DNA of 11,889 nucleotides from Pseudomonadota bacterium (GTDB lineage Bacteria > Pseudomonadota > Gammaproteobacteria > Burkholderiales > Rhodocyclaceae), in contig JAJZPJ010000028.1 in the NCBI GenBank assembly GCA_021811225.1, forward strand, positions 2,650-14,538. Direction: 5' to 3'. Positions 6,309 through 11,889 of this stretch are shown piece by piece. Under the pieces are notes generated by a model. The model was not told the origin of the DNA. It was given only the letters and a program-made list of their open reading frames with translations, and ran no database searches. The translations under genes were made by a program, and so were the position numbers. Each line of letters begins with the position of its first letter. Position 1 is the first letter of the stretch.

Positions 6309-7835
6309 ATGAGCACCATCCGCCAGGAAGACTTCATCCAGAGCATCGCCGACGCCTTCCAGTACATCAGCTACTATCATCCGGTCGACTACATCAAGGC
6401 GCTGGCCGCCGCATACCAGCGCGAAGAGAGCCCGGCGGCCAAGGACGCCATCGCCCAGATCCTGGTGAATTCCCGGATGTGCGCCGAGGGCCACCGGCCG
6501 CTGTGCCAGGACACCGGGATCTGCGTGGTGTTCCTCAAGGTCGGCATGAACGTCCGCTGGGACGCCACGCTCTCGGTGCAGGAAATGGTGAACGAGGGCG
6601 TGCGCCGCGCCTACCTCGATCCGGACAACAAGCTGCGCGCCTCGGTGCTCGCTGACCCCGCCGGCGCCCGCAAGAACACCCGCGACAACACCCCGGCGGT
6701 GGTCCATTACGAGATCGTCCCGGGCGACCATCTGGAGGTGATCTGCGCGGCCAAGGGCGGCGGCTCCGAGAACAAGTCGAAGTTCTACGCCTTGAACCCC
6801 TCGGACTCGATCGTCGATTGGGTGCTGAAGACCGTGCCGACCATGGGCGCGGGCTGGTGCCCGCCGGGCATCCTCGGCATCGGCATCGGCGGCACGCCGG
6901 AGAAGTCCATGCTGCTGGCCAAGGAGTCCCTGATGGCGCCGGTGGACATCCACGAACTCCAGGCCAGAGCCGGGCGCGGCGAGAGGCTCAACCGGGTCGA
7001 GGAGCTGCGCCTCGAAATTTTCGAGAAGGTCAATGCGCTGGGCATCGGCGCCCAGGGACTGGGCGGGCTCACCACCGTGCTCGACGTCAAGATCCTCGAC
7101 TACCCGACCCACGCCGCCAGCCTGCCGGTGGCGATGATCCCCAACTGCGCCGCCACCCGCCACGCCCACTTCCACCTCGACGGTTCCGGCCCGGTCAAGC
7201 TGGCCCCGCCCGATCTGGAAGACTGGCCCAAGCTCACCTACGACGCCAGCCAGGGCAAGCGCGTCGATCTCGACAGCCTGACCCCGGCGCAGGTCGCCGC
7301 CTGGCGGCCGGGCGAGGTGCTGCTCTTGAACGGCAAGATCCTGACCGGCCGCGACGCCGCGCACCAGCGCATCCAGCAGATGCTGGCTAAGAATGAAAAA
7401 CTGCCGGTGGATTTCAGGAACCGCGTCATCTATTACGTCGGCCCGGTCGACCCGGTGCGGGACGAAGTGGTCGGCCCGGCCGGACCGACCACCTCCACGC
7501 GGATGGACAAGTTCACCGAAATGATGCTCGCCGAGACCGGCCTGATCGGCATGATCGGCAAGGCCGAGCGCGGCCCCGCGGCGATCGCGGCGATCAAGAA
7601 GCACCGCTCGGCCTATCTGATGGCGGTGGGCGGCGCCGCCTACCTGGTGGCCAAGGCGATCAAGGCCTCCCGGGTGGTGGGCTTCGAAGACCTGGGCATG
7701 GAAGCGATCTACGAATTCGAGGTGCGCGACATGCCGGTCACCGTCGCCGTCGATGCCAACGGCATCTCGGTGCACGAGACCGGACCGCGCGAATGGCAGG
7801 CGCGGATCGGCAAGATTCCGGTCAAGACGATTTAA
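6309..7835 (+). CDS. fumA: Class I [4Fe-4S] fumarate hydratase (fumarase)
   Basis: Catalyses reversible hydration of fumarate to (S)-malate in the TCA cycle in the cytoplasm. The 508-residue product fuses the two parts that occur as separate alpha and beta subunits in other lineages. The N-terminal Fe-S part (about 1-300) has cluster cysteines Cys66 (PLCQDTGIC), Cys184 (GAGWCPPG) and Cys280 (IPNCAATRH). The C-terminal part (about 330-508) has the hallmark VGPAGPTTSTRMD (about 388-400). It is somewhat shorter than E. coli FumA (548) but complete, with no frameshift. I chose the ATG at 6309 rather than the in-frame ATG at 5721, because the upstream frame merely shadows yqhA and GAGGAG precedes 6309. 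The class I cluster is oxygen- and NO-sensitive in known members. Confidence 0.96.
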   Translation: MSTIRQEDFIQSIADAFQYISYYHPVDYIKALAAAYQREESPAAKDAIAQILVNSRMCAEGHRPLCQDTGICVVFLKVGMNVRWDATLSVQEMVNEGVRRAYLDPDNKLRASVLADPAGARKNTRDNTPAVVHYEIVPGDHLEVICAAKGGGSENKSKFYALNPSDSIVDWVLKTVPTMGAGWCPPGILGIGIGGTPEKSMLLAKESLMAPVDIHELQARAGRGERLNRVEELRLEIFEKVNALGIGAQGLGGLTTVLDVKILDYPTHAASLPVAMIPNCAATRHAHFHLDGSGPVKLAPPDLEDWPKLTYDASQGKRVDLDSLTPAQVAAWRPGEVLLLNGKILTGRDAAHQRIQQMLAKNEKLPVDFRNRVIYYVGPVDPVRDEVVGPAGPTTSTRMDKFTEMMLAETGLIGMIGKAERGPAAIAAIKKHRSAYLMAVGGAAYLVAKAIKASRVVGFEDLGMEAIYEFEVRDMPVTVAVDANGISVHETGPREWQARIGKIPVKTI

Positions 7836-7860
7836 TTCAGCCGCCAGAGGAAAACCTCCC

Positions 7861-8241
7861 ATGAAATCCATCAGTGCCCTGATCGTCCTCGCCGCTCTCT
7901 CAAGCGCCGCGTTCGCCGCGCCGCCTCCCGGCCATCCCGACATCGGCGGTGCGGCGCCCGCCGCCCATCCCGCGATGGGCGTGGCCGACATGAGCAAGTC
8001 CACCGCGCCGCTGACCCAGTCGGGCAAGGTGGTGAGCGTGCTCGACGCCAAGCAGTTCACCTACACCGAGGTCAAGAACGGCGGCAAGACCCGCTGGGTG
8101 GTCTCGCCGGCGATCGCGGTGAAGGTCGGCGAAACGCTGCGCTACGCCAACGGCCAGGTCATGGCCAAGTTCCACAGCAAGCTCTTGAACCGCGACTTCA
8201 CCGACGTGCTGTTTACCACCCACGCGGTCGTCGGCAAGTAG
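7861..8241 (+). CDS. Small exported protein resembling the NrfJ C-terminal region
   Basis: A 126-residue product with a clear Sec signal peptide (about 1-19, cleavage after AFA), so the mature protein should be periplasmic. Mature residues 20-45 are Pro/Gly/Ala-rich with His25, His36, Met39 and Met44. The rest (about 53-122) is a compact beta-rich domain: SGKVVSVLDAKQFTYTEV, TRWVVSPAIAVKVGETLRY, then MAKFHSKLLNRDFTDVLF. The order of a first strand with TYxxV, a Trp-Val strand, VKVG and FHSKxLxRxF resembles small periplasmic proteins related to NrfJ, encoded with nitrite reductase genes in some bacteria. The match is from memory and the function is unknown. It has no lipobox. AGAGGA 10 bases before the ATG is a good ribosome site; a short GAGG-AAAA-CCTC hairpin could mask it. 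It sits 25 bp after fumarase and 15 bp before murI. Confidence 0.8.
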   Translation: MKSISALIVLAALSSAAFAAPPPGHPDIGGAAPAAHPAMGVADMSKSTAPLTQSGKVVSVLDAKQFTYTEVKNGGKTRWVVSPAIAVKVGETLRYANGQVMAKFHSKLLNRDFTDVLFTTHAVVGK

Positions 8242-8256
8242 CCTGACGGACCGCCC

Positions 8257-9042
8257 ATGATCGGTATTTTCGATTCCGGCCTGGGCGGCCTCTCGGTGCT
8301 CTCGGCGGTCGCCCGGGCGAATCCCGGCGCCGATCTGGTCTATCTCGCCGACACCGCCCACCTGCCCTACGGCAACAAATCCGACGAATTCATCTGCGCG
8401 CGCGTGCTGGCGATCGGCCGGCACCTGATCGAGCGCGGCTGCGGCACCCTGGTGGTCGCCTGCAACACCGCCACCGCCGCCGCCCTGAGTGCGCTGCGCG
8501 GACGGCATCCGGGCATCCCCGTGGTCGGCGTCGAGCCCGGCGTCAAGCCCGCCGCCGCCGCCAGCAGGAGCGGCGCGATCGCCGTGCTGGCGACCGAGTC
8601 GACCGCCGGCAGCGCCCGCCTGTCGGCGCTGATCCGCGCCCACGCCGGCGGCGTCGCCGTCCATGTCGCAGCCTGCCCGGGCTGGGCGACTCGGGTCGAG
8701 ACGCTGCAGCCGCTCGATGCCGACCCGCAATTCGCCGCCGAGGTGGCGGCCAAGGTGCTGCCGCTGCTCGACGCCGGCATCGACCGCCTGGTCCTGGGCT
8801 GCACCCACTACAGCTTCCTGGCGCCGCTGATCGCCCGCCAGGTCGCGGGCCGCGCCGAGCTGGTCGATGTCGCCGACGCGGTGGCGCGTCAGGTGCTGCG
8901 TCTGAGCGACGGCGCCGGATCCGGGCGCCTGGAACTGCTGGCCACCGCCACACCCGAGCGCCTGGACGCCGCGCTGCCCGCCCTGGGCTTGGGCTGGCTC
9001 GCCGCCCGGGTCGGGGGGGCGGCGCAACTGGCGGAGATCTAG
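8257..9042 (+). CDS. murI: Glutamate racemase MurI
   Basis: Converts L-glutamate to D-glutamate for peptidoglycan synthesis in the cytoplasm, without a cofactor. The 261-residue product has all family signatures: IFDSGLGGLSV (Asp6 region), ADTAHLPYGNKS, VVACNTATA with catalytic Cys69, VVGVEPGVKPA, and LVLGCTHY with catalytic Cys182. Length is normal for the family. The segment AACPGWATRVE takes the place of the more usual ACP-LF-PLVE. The ribosome site is weak, so translation may depend on coupling to the upstream gene 15 bp away. It is probably the last gene of the yqhA-fum operon. It converges on the Slam-family gene, with a long hairpin between them. Confidence 0.96.
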   Translation: MIGIFDSGLGGLSVLSAVARANPGADLVYLADTAHLPYGNKSDEFICARVLAIGRHLIERGCGTLVVACNTATAAALSALRGRHPGIPVVGVEPGVKPAAAASRSGAIAVLATESTAGSARLSALIRAHAGGVAVHVAACPGWATRVETLQPLDADPQFAAEVAAKVLPLLDAGIDRLVLGCTHYSFLAPLIARQVAGRAELVDVADAVARQVLRLSDGAGSGRLELLATATPERLDAALPALGLGWLAARVGGAAQLAEI

Positions 9043-9080
9043 CACCTGCGTCGCAGGCGTAAGTACTGCTCCGCGGTGTA

Positions 9081-9133
9081 AGTGCCCTGGGTTGTCGCCG
9101 GGTAACAGCTCCCCGGCGACCACGACGGGCACT
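9081..9133. terminator. Extended hairpin between convergent murI and Slam genes
   Basis: A perfect 9-bp inner stem (GTCGCCGGG 9094-9102 with CCCGGCGAC 9112-9120, 9-base loop) sits inside an outer perfect 7-bp stem (AGTGCCC 9081-9087 with GGGCACT 9127-9133). Two further pairs (9091-9092 with 9122-9123) lie in the internal loop. It sits between converging genes and overlaps two bases of the Slam stop codon. There is no U-tract on either strand, so it is not a classical intrinsic terminator. It may act as an mRNA 3'-end stabiliser or bidirectional barrier. Confidence 0.45.
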
Positions 9134-10388
9134 AAAACGACTTGCTGAGCTGCACTTGGACCTGCGCTCTGGCGCTCGAGTACAGTTCCAGATTCGAGCG
9201 GGTGTTCATGTCGAGCCAGGACAGGCTGGCGTAATAACCCCCGTTCAGTTCCTTGACGAGGGACAGACTGAGGTTTCGCCGCCGGTCCCTTCTGGCGGCA
9301 GCGGCCCACGCCTCCGGTTGCCGGTAGTCGGCCCAGGTGGCGGCAGCCGCCGCGGTGAGGCGCAGTCCGCCGGGCAGGCTGCCGGAGAGGGAGAGGCCCG
9401 CGGTCCGGGCGAGATTGGAGAAGGCGGGGCTGGCGGCGCGCTCGTCGGCGAAACTCAGCGACGGTCCCAGCGTCCAGTTGCTGCCCAGCACGTGCTGCCA
9501 CGCCAGACCGACGCTGTCGGCGAAGGAATTTCGGGCCGGCGCACTATCGTAGCGATTGCGGGCGAGCGCAGCCGACGCGACCAGCAGGTCGGTGGCGGCG
9601 AGGCGAACGCTGTATTGCGGCGCGAAGAATCCGGACGCCGAATAGCCGCTGCCGCCCAGCGTCGCCCGGGTGACGCCGAGCGGCAGGTAGAACTCGCTCC
9701 GTCCCCCGCTCAACGCCAGATGCGGCCCGCTGTCGAGACTCAACTGGTCGGTATCGTAGGCGCCGTAGCTCCGGTACTTCAGCAGGTCCAACGCGGCGTC
9801 GCTCTGCCACGACACGCGCTGGCTCAAAACCTTGTTCCGGACCGCGGAGAACGAAGCGTGGAGCGCGCGATCGCGCTTGGGCATGCCCGCCGGGCTCATC
9901 GTGAAGGGCAGGCCGTAGAGGGTCACGCCGGCGCTCACCGGACCGCTGTTGATGTTGCTGTCGATCATCTCGCCGATCGAGGCCTGCGCGAACCAGTCCT
10001 TGGCCTGGGTCCTTTGCTGATCGGCCATGCGGATGAAGAGCAGCAGCAGCTTCCGCGCCGGCTCGGGCGGATTGCTCTGCAGCGCGAGCAGAAACTGTTC
10101 CCTGGCGCGCTCGTATTCCTGCGCGCCGAGATAGGCCCGGCCCAGCTCGGCGCGAAAAACCGGATTCGCATCGAAACCGACCAGCTCGGAAAAGAGCCCG
10201 ATCGCTTCGCGGTAGTGCAAGCGCTGCAGCGCGCACTCGCCCGCAGCGTAGAGCCTGGCCGTTCTGTCCGTTGCGGCGGATGGCGATGCCGATTCTTGGC
10301 AGTTGCCATCCGCCGCCCGGGCGTGGGATGCCGCCAGCAGGCAGCACAGCACCAGAGGAAACGACCAGCGTCGGAGTCGATGAGTCAT
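9132..10388 (-). CDS. Slam-family (DUF560) outer-membrane translocon, type XI secretion
   Basis: Predicted outer-membrane beta-barrel that exports a dedicated partner protein across or onto the outer membrane. The 418-residue product has a signal peptide (about 1-26, cleavage near ARA). A TPR-like helical region follows (about 43-125: YREAIGLFSELV, ANPVFRAELGRAYLGAQEYE, REQFLLALQSNPP). From about residue 132 comes a barrel domain opening with WFAQASIGEMIDSNINS, the typical entry of the DUF560 barrel, then alternating amphipathic strands to a terminal Phe (VQVQLSKSF), as in barrels inserted by BAM. The TPR part is shorter than in neisserial Slam1 (about 490 residues total). I chose the ATG at 10388 rather than the in-frame 10517, because the latter overlaps the upstream gene and lacks a signal sequence. 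The ribosome site is weak. The cargo gene lies 65 bp upstream on the same strand, the usual Slam-cargo arrangement. Confidence 0.85.
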   Translation of the reverse strand: MTHRLRRWSFPLVLCCLLAASHARAADGNCQESASPSAATDRTARLYAAGECALQRLHYREAIGLFSELVGFDANPVFRAELGRAYLGAQEYERAREQFLLALQSNPPEPARKLLLLFIRMADQQRTQAKDWFAQASIGEMIDSNINSGPVSAGVTLYGLPFTMSPAGMPKRDRALHASFSAVRNKVLSQRVSWQSDAALDLLKYRSYGAYDTDQLSLDSGPHLALSGGRSEFYLPLGVTRATLGGSGYSASGFFAPQYSVRLAATDLLVASAALARNRYDSAPARNSFADSVGLAWQHVLGSNWTLGPSLSFADERAASPAFSNLARTAGLSLSGSLPGGLRLTAAAAATWADYRQPEAWAAAARRDRRRNLSLSLVKELNGGYYASLSWLDMNTRSNLELYSSARAQVQVQLSKSF

Positions 10389-10407
10389 GGCTGCGCGTTG
10401 CTCAAGA

Positions 10408-10439
10408 CGAGGGCGCCGATGATCCCACCGGCGCCCTCG
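10408..10439 (-). other. Stable intercistronic hairpin between cargo and Slam genes
   Basis: A perfect 11-bp G+C-rich inverted repeat: CGAGGGCGCCG (10408-10418) and CGGCGCCCTCG (10429-10439), with a 10-base loop. In the minus-strand transcript it follows the cargo stop codon by about 14 bases and ends about 20 bases before the Slam ATG. Only TCTTG follows it, so it is not a strong intrinsic terminator. It could be a leaky terminator or an mRNA 3'-end protector that gives more cargo than translocon. Confidence 0.6.
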
Positions 10440-10453
10440 GTGAGGCTGTCTCC

Positions 10454-11140
10454 TTACTGCTTGATGGCCACGAATTCGCCATTGACCTTCAGCGTCGGCG
10501 TAGCCACGAAGTTCCACTCGCCGTTGGCGGACAGCGGCGCGGCGACGACCGCGGGCACCGCGGCGGTGGCCGCGGTGGCGGCAACGGCCGGCGTCACCAC
10601 GACCGGAGCAGACAACTCGCCCCGGATCGAGCCGGTGCCGGTGGCCGCCGTGGTGGCGGTGGCGGCGACGGCCGGATAGGTCGCCGACGTGACGGTGCCG
10701 GCAAAGTGCCTGTTCACGCCGGTGCCGGCGAAGGCCAGGTCGCCGATGGCGGCGCCGCCGGTGCCGGTCAGACCGGTGATCGTGCCGGCTTCGGCGGTGT
10801 TGCCGGTGCCGTCGAAGGTGACCGCCAGATTGACGGCACCGGTGCTCACCGAGCGGACCGTGCTGCCCGAACTGCTGTCGCTGACCACGGCCAGCGTGCT
10901 GCCGGCGTAGTTGGCGGTGCCCGCCGGCACCGCCGAGATCGGCGTGCGCACGGGCTCGCCGGCATCGGGAGCCTCTGCCGCTTCATCGAGTCCGGGAGCG
11001 GCGCTGGCGACCTGGACCCAGCTGCCCCAGGAATAGCCGTCGTGACCTTCATGTCCGTCATGTCCGTCATGTCCGTCGGCCATCGCCGAGACGGAGAAAA
11101 TCGAGCTGAGCAGCGCAATCGCAATGGTGGTTTTCTTCAT
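10454..11140 (-). CDS. Probable unlipidated Slam (type XI) cargo with His/Asp/Gly-rich N-terminus
   Basis: Predicted exported protein secreted by the adjacent Slam translocon. The 228-residue product has a signal peptide (1-21, cleavage after AMA) with no lipobox cysteine, so it should be soluble or loosely surface-held rather than a lipoprotein. The mature N-terminus is Asp-Gly-His repeated (22-35, DGHDGHDGHEGHDG), likely to bind metal. A linker (about 40-75) is Ala/Glu/Pro-rich. Residues about 76-228 look like the C-terminal beta-barrel of TbpB/HpuA/HphA-type cargo: GAVNLAVTFDGTG, GTITGLTGTG, DLAFAGTGVNRHFAGTV, GSIRGELSA, and the end VNGEFVAIKQ, which fits the GxFxAxK ending of such barrels. 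Two Ala/Val/Thr-rich insertions interrupt the barrel. There are no cysteines. The ATG at 11140 is chosen because AAGGAT precedes it and it begins the signal peptide. It is cotranscribed with Slam. A non-cargo structural role is possible. Confidence 0.75.
   Translation of the reverse strand: MKKTTIAIALLSSIFSVSAMADGHDGHDGHEGHDGYSWGSWVQVASAAPGLDEAAEAPDAGEPVRTPISAVPAGTANYAGSTLAVVSDSSSGSTVRSVSTGAVNLAVTFDGTGNTAEAGTITGLTGTGGAAIGDLAFAGTGVNRHFAGTVTSATYPAVAATATTAATGTGSIRGELSAPVVVTPAVAATAATAAVPAVVAAPLSANGEWNFVATPTLKVNGEFVAIKQ
10556..10675 (-). repeat. Duplicated Ala/Thr/Val-rich segment inside the cargo barrel
   Basis: Two 12-residue segments, PAVAATATTAAT (residues 156-167, DNA 10640-10675) and PAVAATAATAAV (184-195, DNA 10556-10591), agree at 10 of 12 positions. 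The 20 bases at their N-terminal ends differ at one position only. They flank the strand GSIRGELSA. They look like an internal duplication filling two surface loops of the barrel. Confidence 0.65.
11042..11077 (-). repeat. 9-bp tandem repeat encoding Asp-Gly-His units
   Basis: On the plus strand ATGTCCGTC occurs three times without interruption (11051-11059, 11060-11068, 11069-11077), preceded by a degenerate copy GTGACCTTC (11042-11050). Read on the coding strand each perfect unit is GACGGACAT (Asp-Gly-His) and the degenerate one is Glu-Gly-His. Slippage would change the number of His units without breaking the frame. Confidence 0.85.
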
Positions 11141-11170
11141 GGTCGCATCCTTATTCTGTGATCGAGGGTT

Positions 11171-11193
11171 GGCGCGCATTTTCGCTGCGCGCC
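11171..11193 (-). other. 5'-leader hairpin upstream of the cargo gene
   Basis: A perfect 8-bp stem, GGCGCGCA (11171-11178) with TGCGCGCC (11186-11193), and a 7-base loop. It lies in the predicted 5' leader, about 30 bases before the cargo start codon and outside the ribosome site. It could stabilise the mRNA or affect translation; there is no U-tract. Confidence 0.5.
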
Positions 11194-11206
11194 GCCATGT
11201 CTCATT

Positions 11207-11227
11207 TAATGGGACATATTCCCATTA
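11207..11227. promoter_or_regulatory. Perfect palindromic operator over the cargo-Slam promoter
   Basis: Two perfect 8-bp arms, TAATGGGA (11207-11214) and TCCCATTA (11220-11227), separated by 5 bases. It overlaps the -10 hexamer and the expected transcription start of the minus-strand promoter, the usual place for a repressor site. I do not recognise it as a Fur, Zur or FNR box. The regulator is not in the window. Confidence 0.6.
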
Positions 11228-11251
11228 TTACCGAAATCCTCGACATGTCAA
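11224..11251 (-). promoter_or_regulatory. Sigma70-type promoter of the cargo-Slam operon
   Basis: On the minus strand, TTGACA (11251-11246) is a perfect -35 box. A 16-bp spacer leads to AATAAT (11229-11224), which matches the -10 consensus at 5 of 6 positions. The predicted start near 11217 leaves a leader of about 77 bases before the cargo ATG. It is the best promoter in the window. Confidence 0.65.
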
Positions 11252-11279
11252 GTATTTTTGCCGGGCCCGCTGCGGCGGA

Positions 11280-11889
11280 TTGTTTCAATCGCCAGTTCTT
11301 CCCGTCCTCGCCGGGCGCCCGCTGACGGCGGCGACGGCCGTCCGAATTTTGCTGGCGGCCGGCTTCGACGCCGCCAGCGGCGAGATCGCCGTGACCGTGG
11401 ATTCCGACAGCATCATCGAGCGCGGCGCGCTGCTGGCGATCGCCGGGCCCTTCCGCGACCCTGAGGTTGGCGCCGTCGGCGGCAAGGTGGCGGTGTTCAA
11501 CCGCTTTCAGGCGCTGCTGCCGCGCATGCTGCACGTCAGATACGTGCTCTCCTTCGATTTCCTGCGCAGCGTGCAATCGACCTACGGCGCCGTCTACTGC
11601 TGTCCGGGCGCGCTCTCCGCCTACCGCCTGTCGCTGATCCGGAAGATCCTGCCCGACTGGCTCAACCAGCGCTTCCTCGGCGCCGCCTGCACCACCGGCG
11701 AGGACCGCGCCCTGACCAACGACGTGCTGGCGCTGGGCTACAAGACCGTCTATCAGGGCAGCGCCGTCGTCCATACCATCGCGCCCGAGACCTACGGCAA
11801 GCTGTGCAAGATGTATCTGCGCTGGGACCGCAGCTATATCCGGGAAGAGCTGCGGCTGCTGTCGACTATCGTCTGGCGGCTGCCGCTCC
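11280..11889 (+). pseudogene. 5'-truncated hyaluronan synthase/NodC-type glycosyltransferase (GT2), open at window edge
   Basis: The frame encodes the catalytic middle and later part of a processive family-2 glycosyltransferase. Visible motifs are VDSDS (11397-11411, the metal-binding DxD), STYGAVYCCPGALSAYR (from about 11577, like the acceptor-site segment of NodC and hyaluronan synthases), GEDRALTN (from 11697, the catalytic Asp region) and LRWDRSYIREE (from 11817, the RW motif). Related enzymes have 100 or more residues before DSDS, with a membrane segment and the first nucleotide-binding Asp. Here recognisable similarity begins only at LAAGFDAASGE (about 11352). Upstream DNA is the promoter of the opposite-strand cargo gene. 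The frame has no ATG; the first plausible start is TTG at 11280, which I used as the boundary. It is most likely a decayed or rearranged remnant, but an assembly join cannot be excluded. The 3' end lies outside the window. Confidence 0.7.

Noticed and set aside
6012..8060. A 682-codon minus-strand open frame across yqhA, fumarase and the exported protein
   Set aside because: It spans three well-supported plus-strand genes and has shadow-like Ala/Gly/His/Asp composition.
9156..10679. A 507-codon plus-strand open frame antisense to the Slam and cargo genes
   Set aside because: It has no recognisable motifs. The minus strand carries signal peptides, TPR and barrel patterns and a strong promoter.

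Overview
The window is GC-rich, tightly packed chromosomal DNA with 10 genes that I can support plus one gene remnant. The gene content points to a betaproteobacterium, plausibly in or near the Rhodocyclales. That content is an NsrR-type Rrf2 regulator, a two-part class I fumarase with a UPF0114 neighbour, a symporter-sensor kinase and an Aer-like receptor. The taxonomic guess is inference from gene style only.

Layout from left to right. (1) 1-860: an nsrR gene cut by the window edge (minus) faces away from a small acidic protein of unknown function (plus). A 23-bp imperfect palindrome resembling an NsrR operator lies between them. (2) 914-5591, all minus: a signalling block of a 65-residue two-helix membrane protein, a large sodium/solute symporter-STAC-histidine kinase fusion and an Aer-like PAS chemoreceptor. 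An intrinsic-terminator-shaped hairpin with a U-tract sits in the leader of this block. No response regulator is visible. (3) 5773-9042, all plus with short gaps: UPF0114 membrane protein (YqhA), class I fumarate hydratase, a small exported protein resembling the NrfJ C-terminal region, and glutamate racemase (MurI). This looks like one operon behind an extended -10 promoter. (4) 9132-11140, minus: an outer-membrane Slam-family translocon preceded by the gene for its likely cargo. The cargo is an exported protein with no lipobox. Its predicted mature N-terminus is a His/Asp/Gly repeat, and its C-terminal part resembles the TbpB/HpuA/HphA-type beta-barrel. A strong sigma70-type promoter overlapped by a perfect palindrome drives the pair. 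(5) about 11280-11889, plus: the C-terminal part of a hyaluronan synthase/NodC-type glycosyltransferase whose N-terminal third is missing. Its frame has no ATG start.

The most interesting unit is region 4, which reads as a compact type XI (Slam) secretion pair with an unlipidated, probably metal-binding cargo. Mature cargo would begin Asp-Gly-His, the pattern of an amino-terminal Cu(II)/Ni(II)-binding (ATCUN) motif. The unit has its own regulated promoter and a hairpin between cargo and translocon. Its right edge abuts the truncated glycosyltransferase, which suggests a rearrangement junction. All functional statements come from reading the sequence; no database search was possible.
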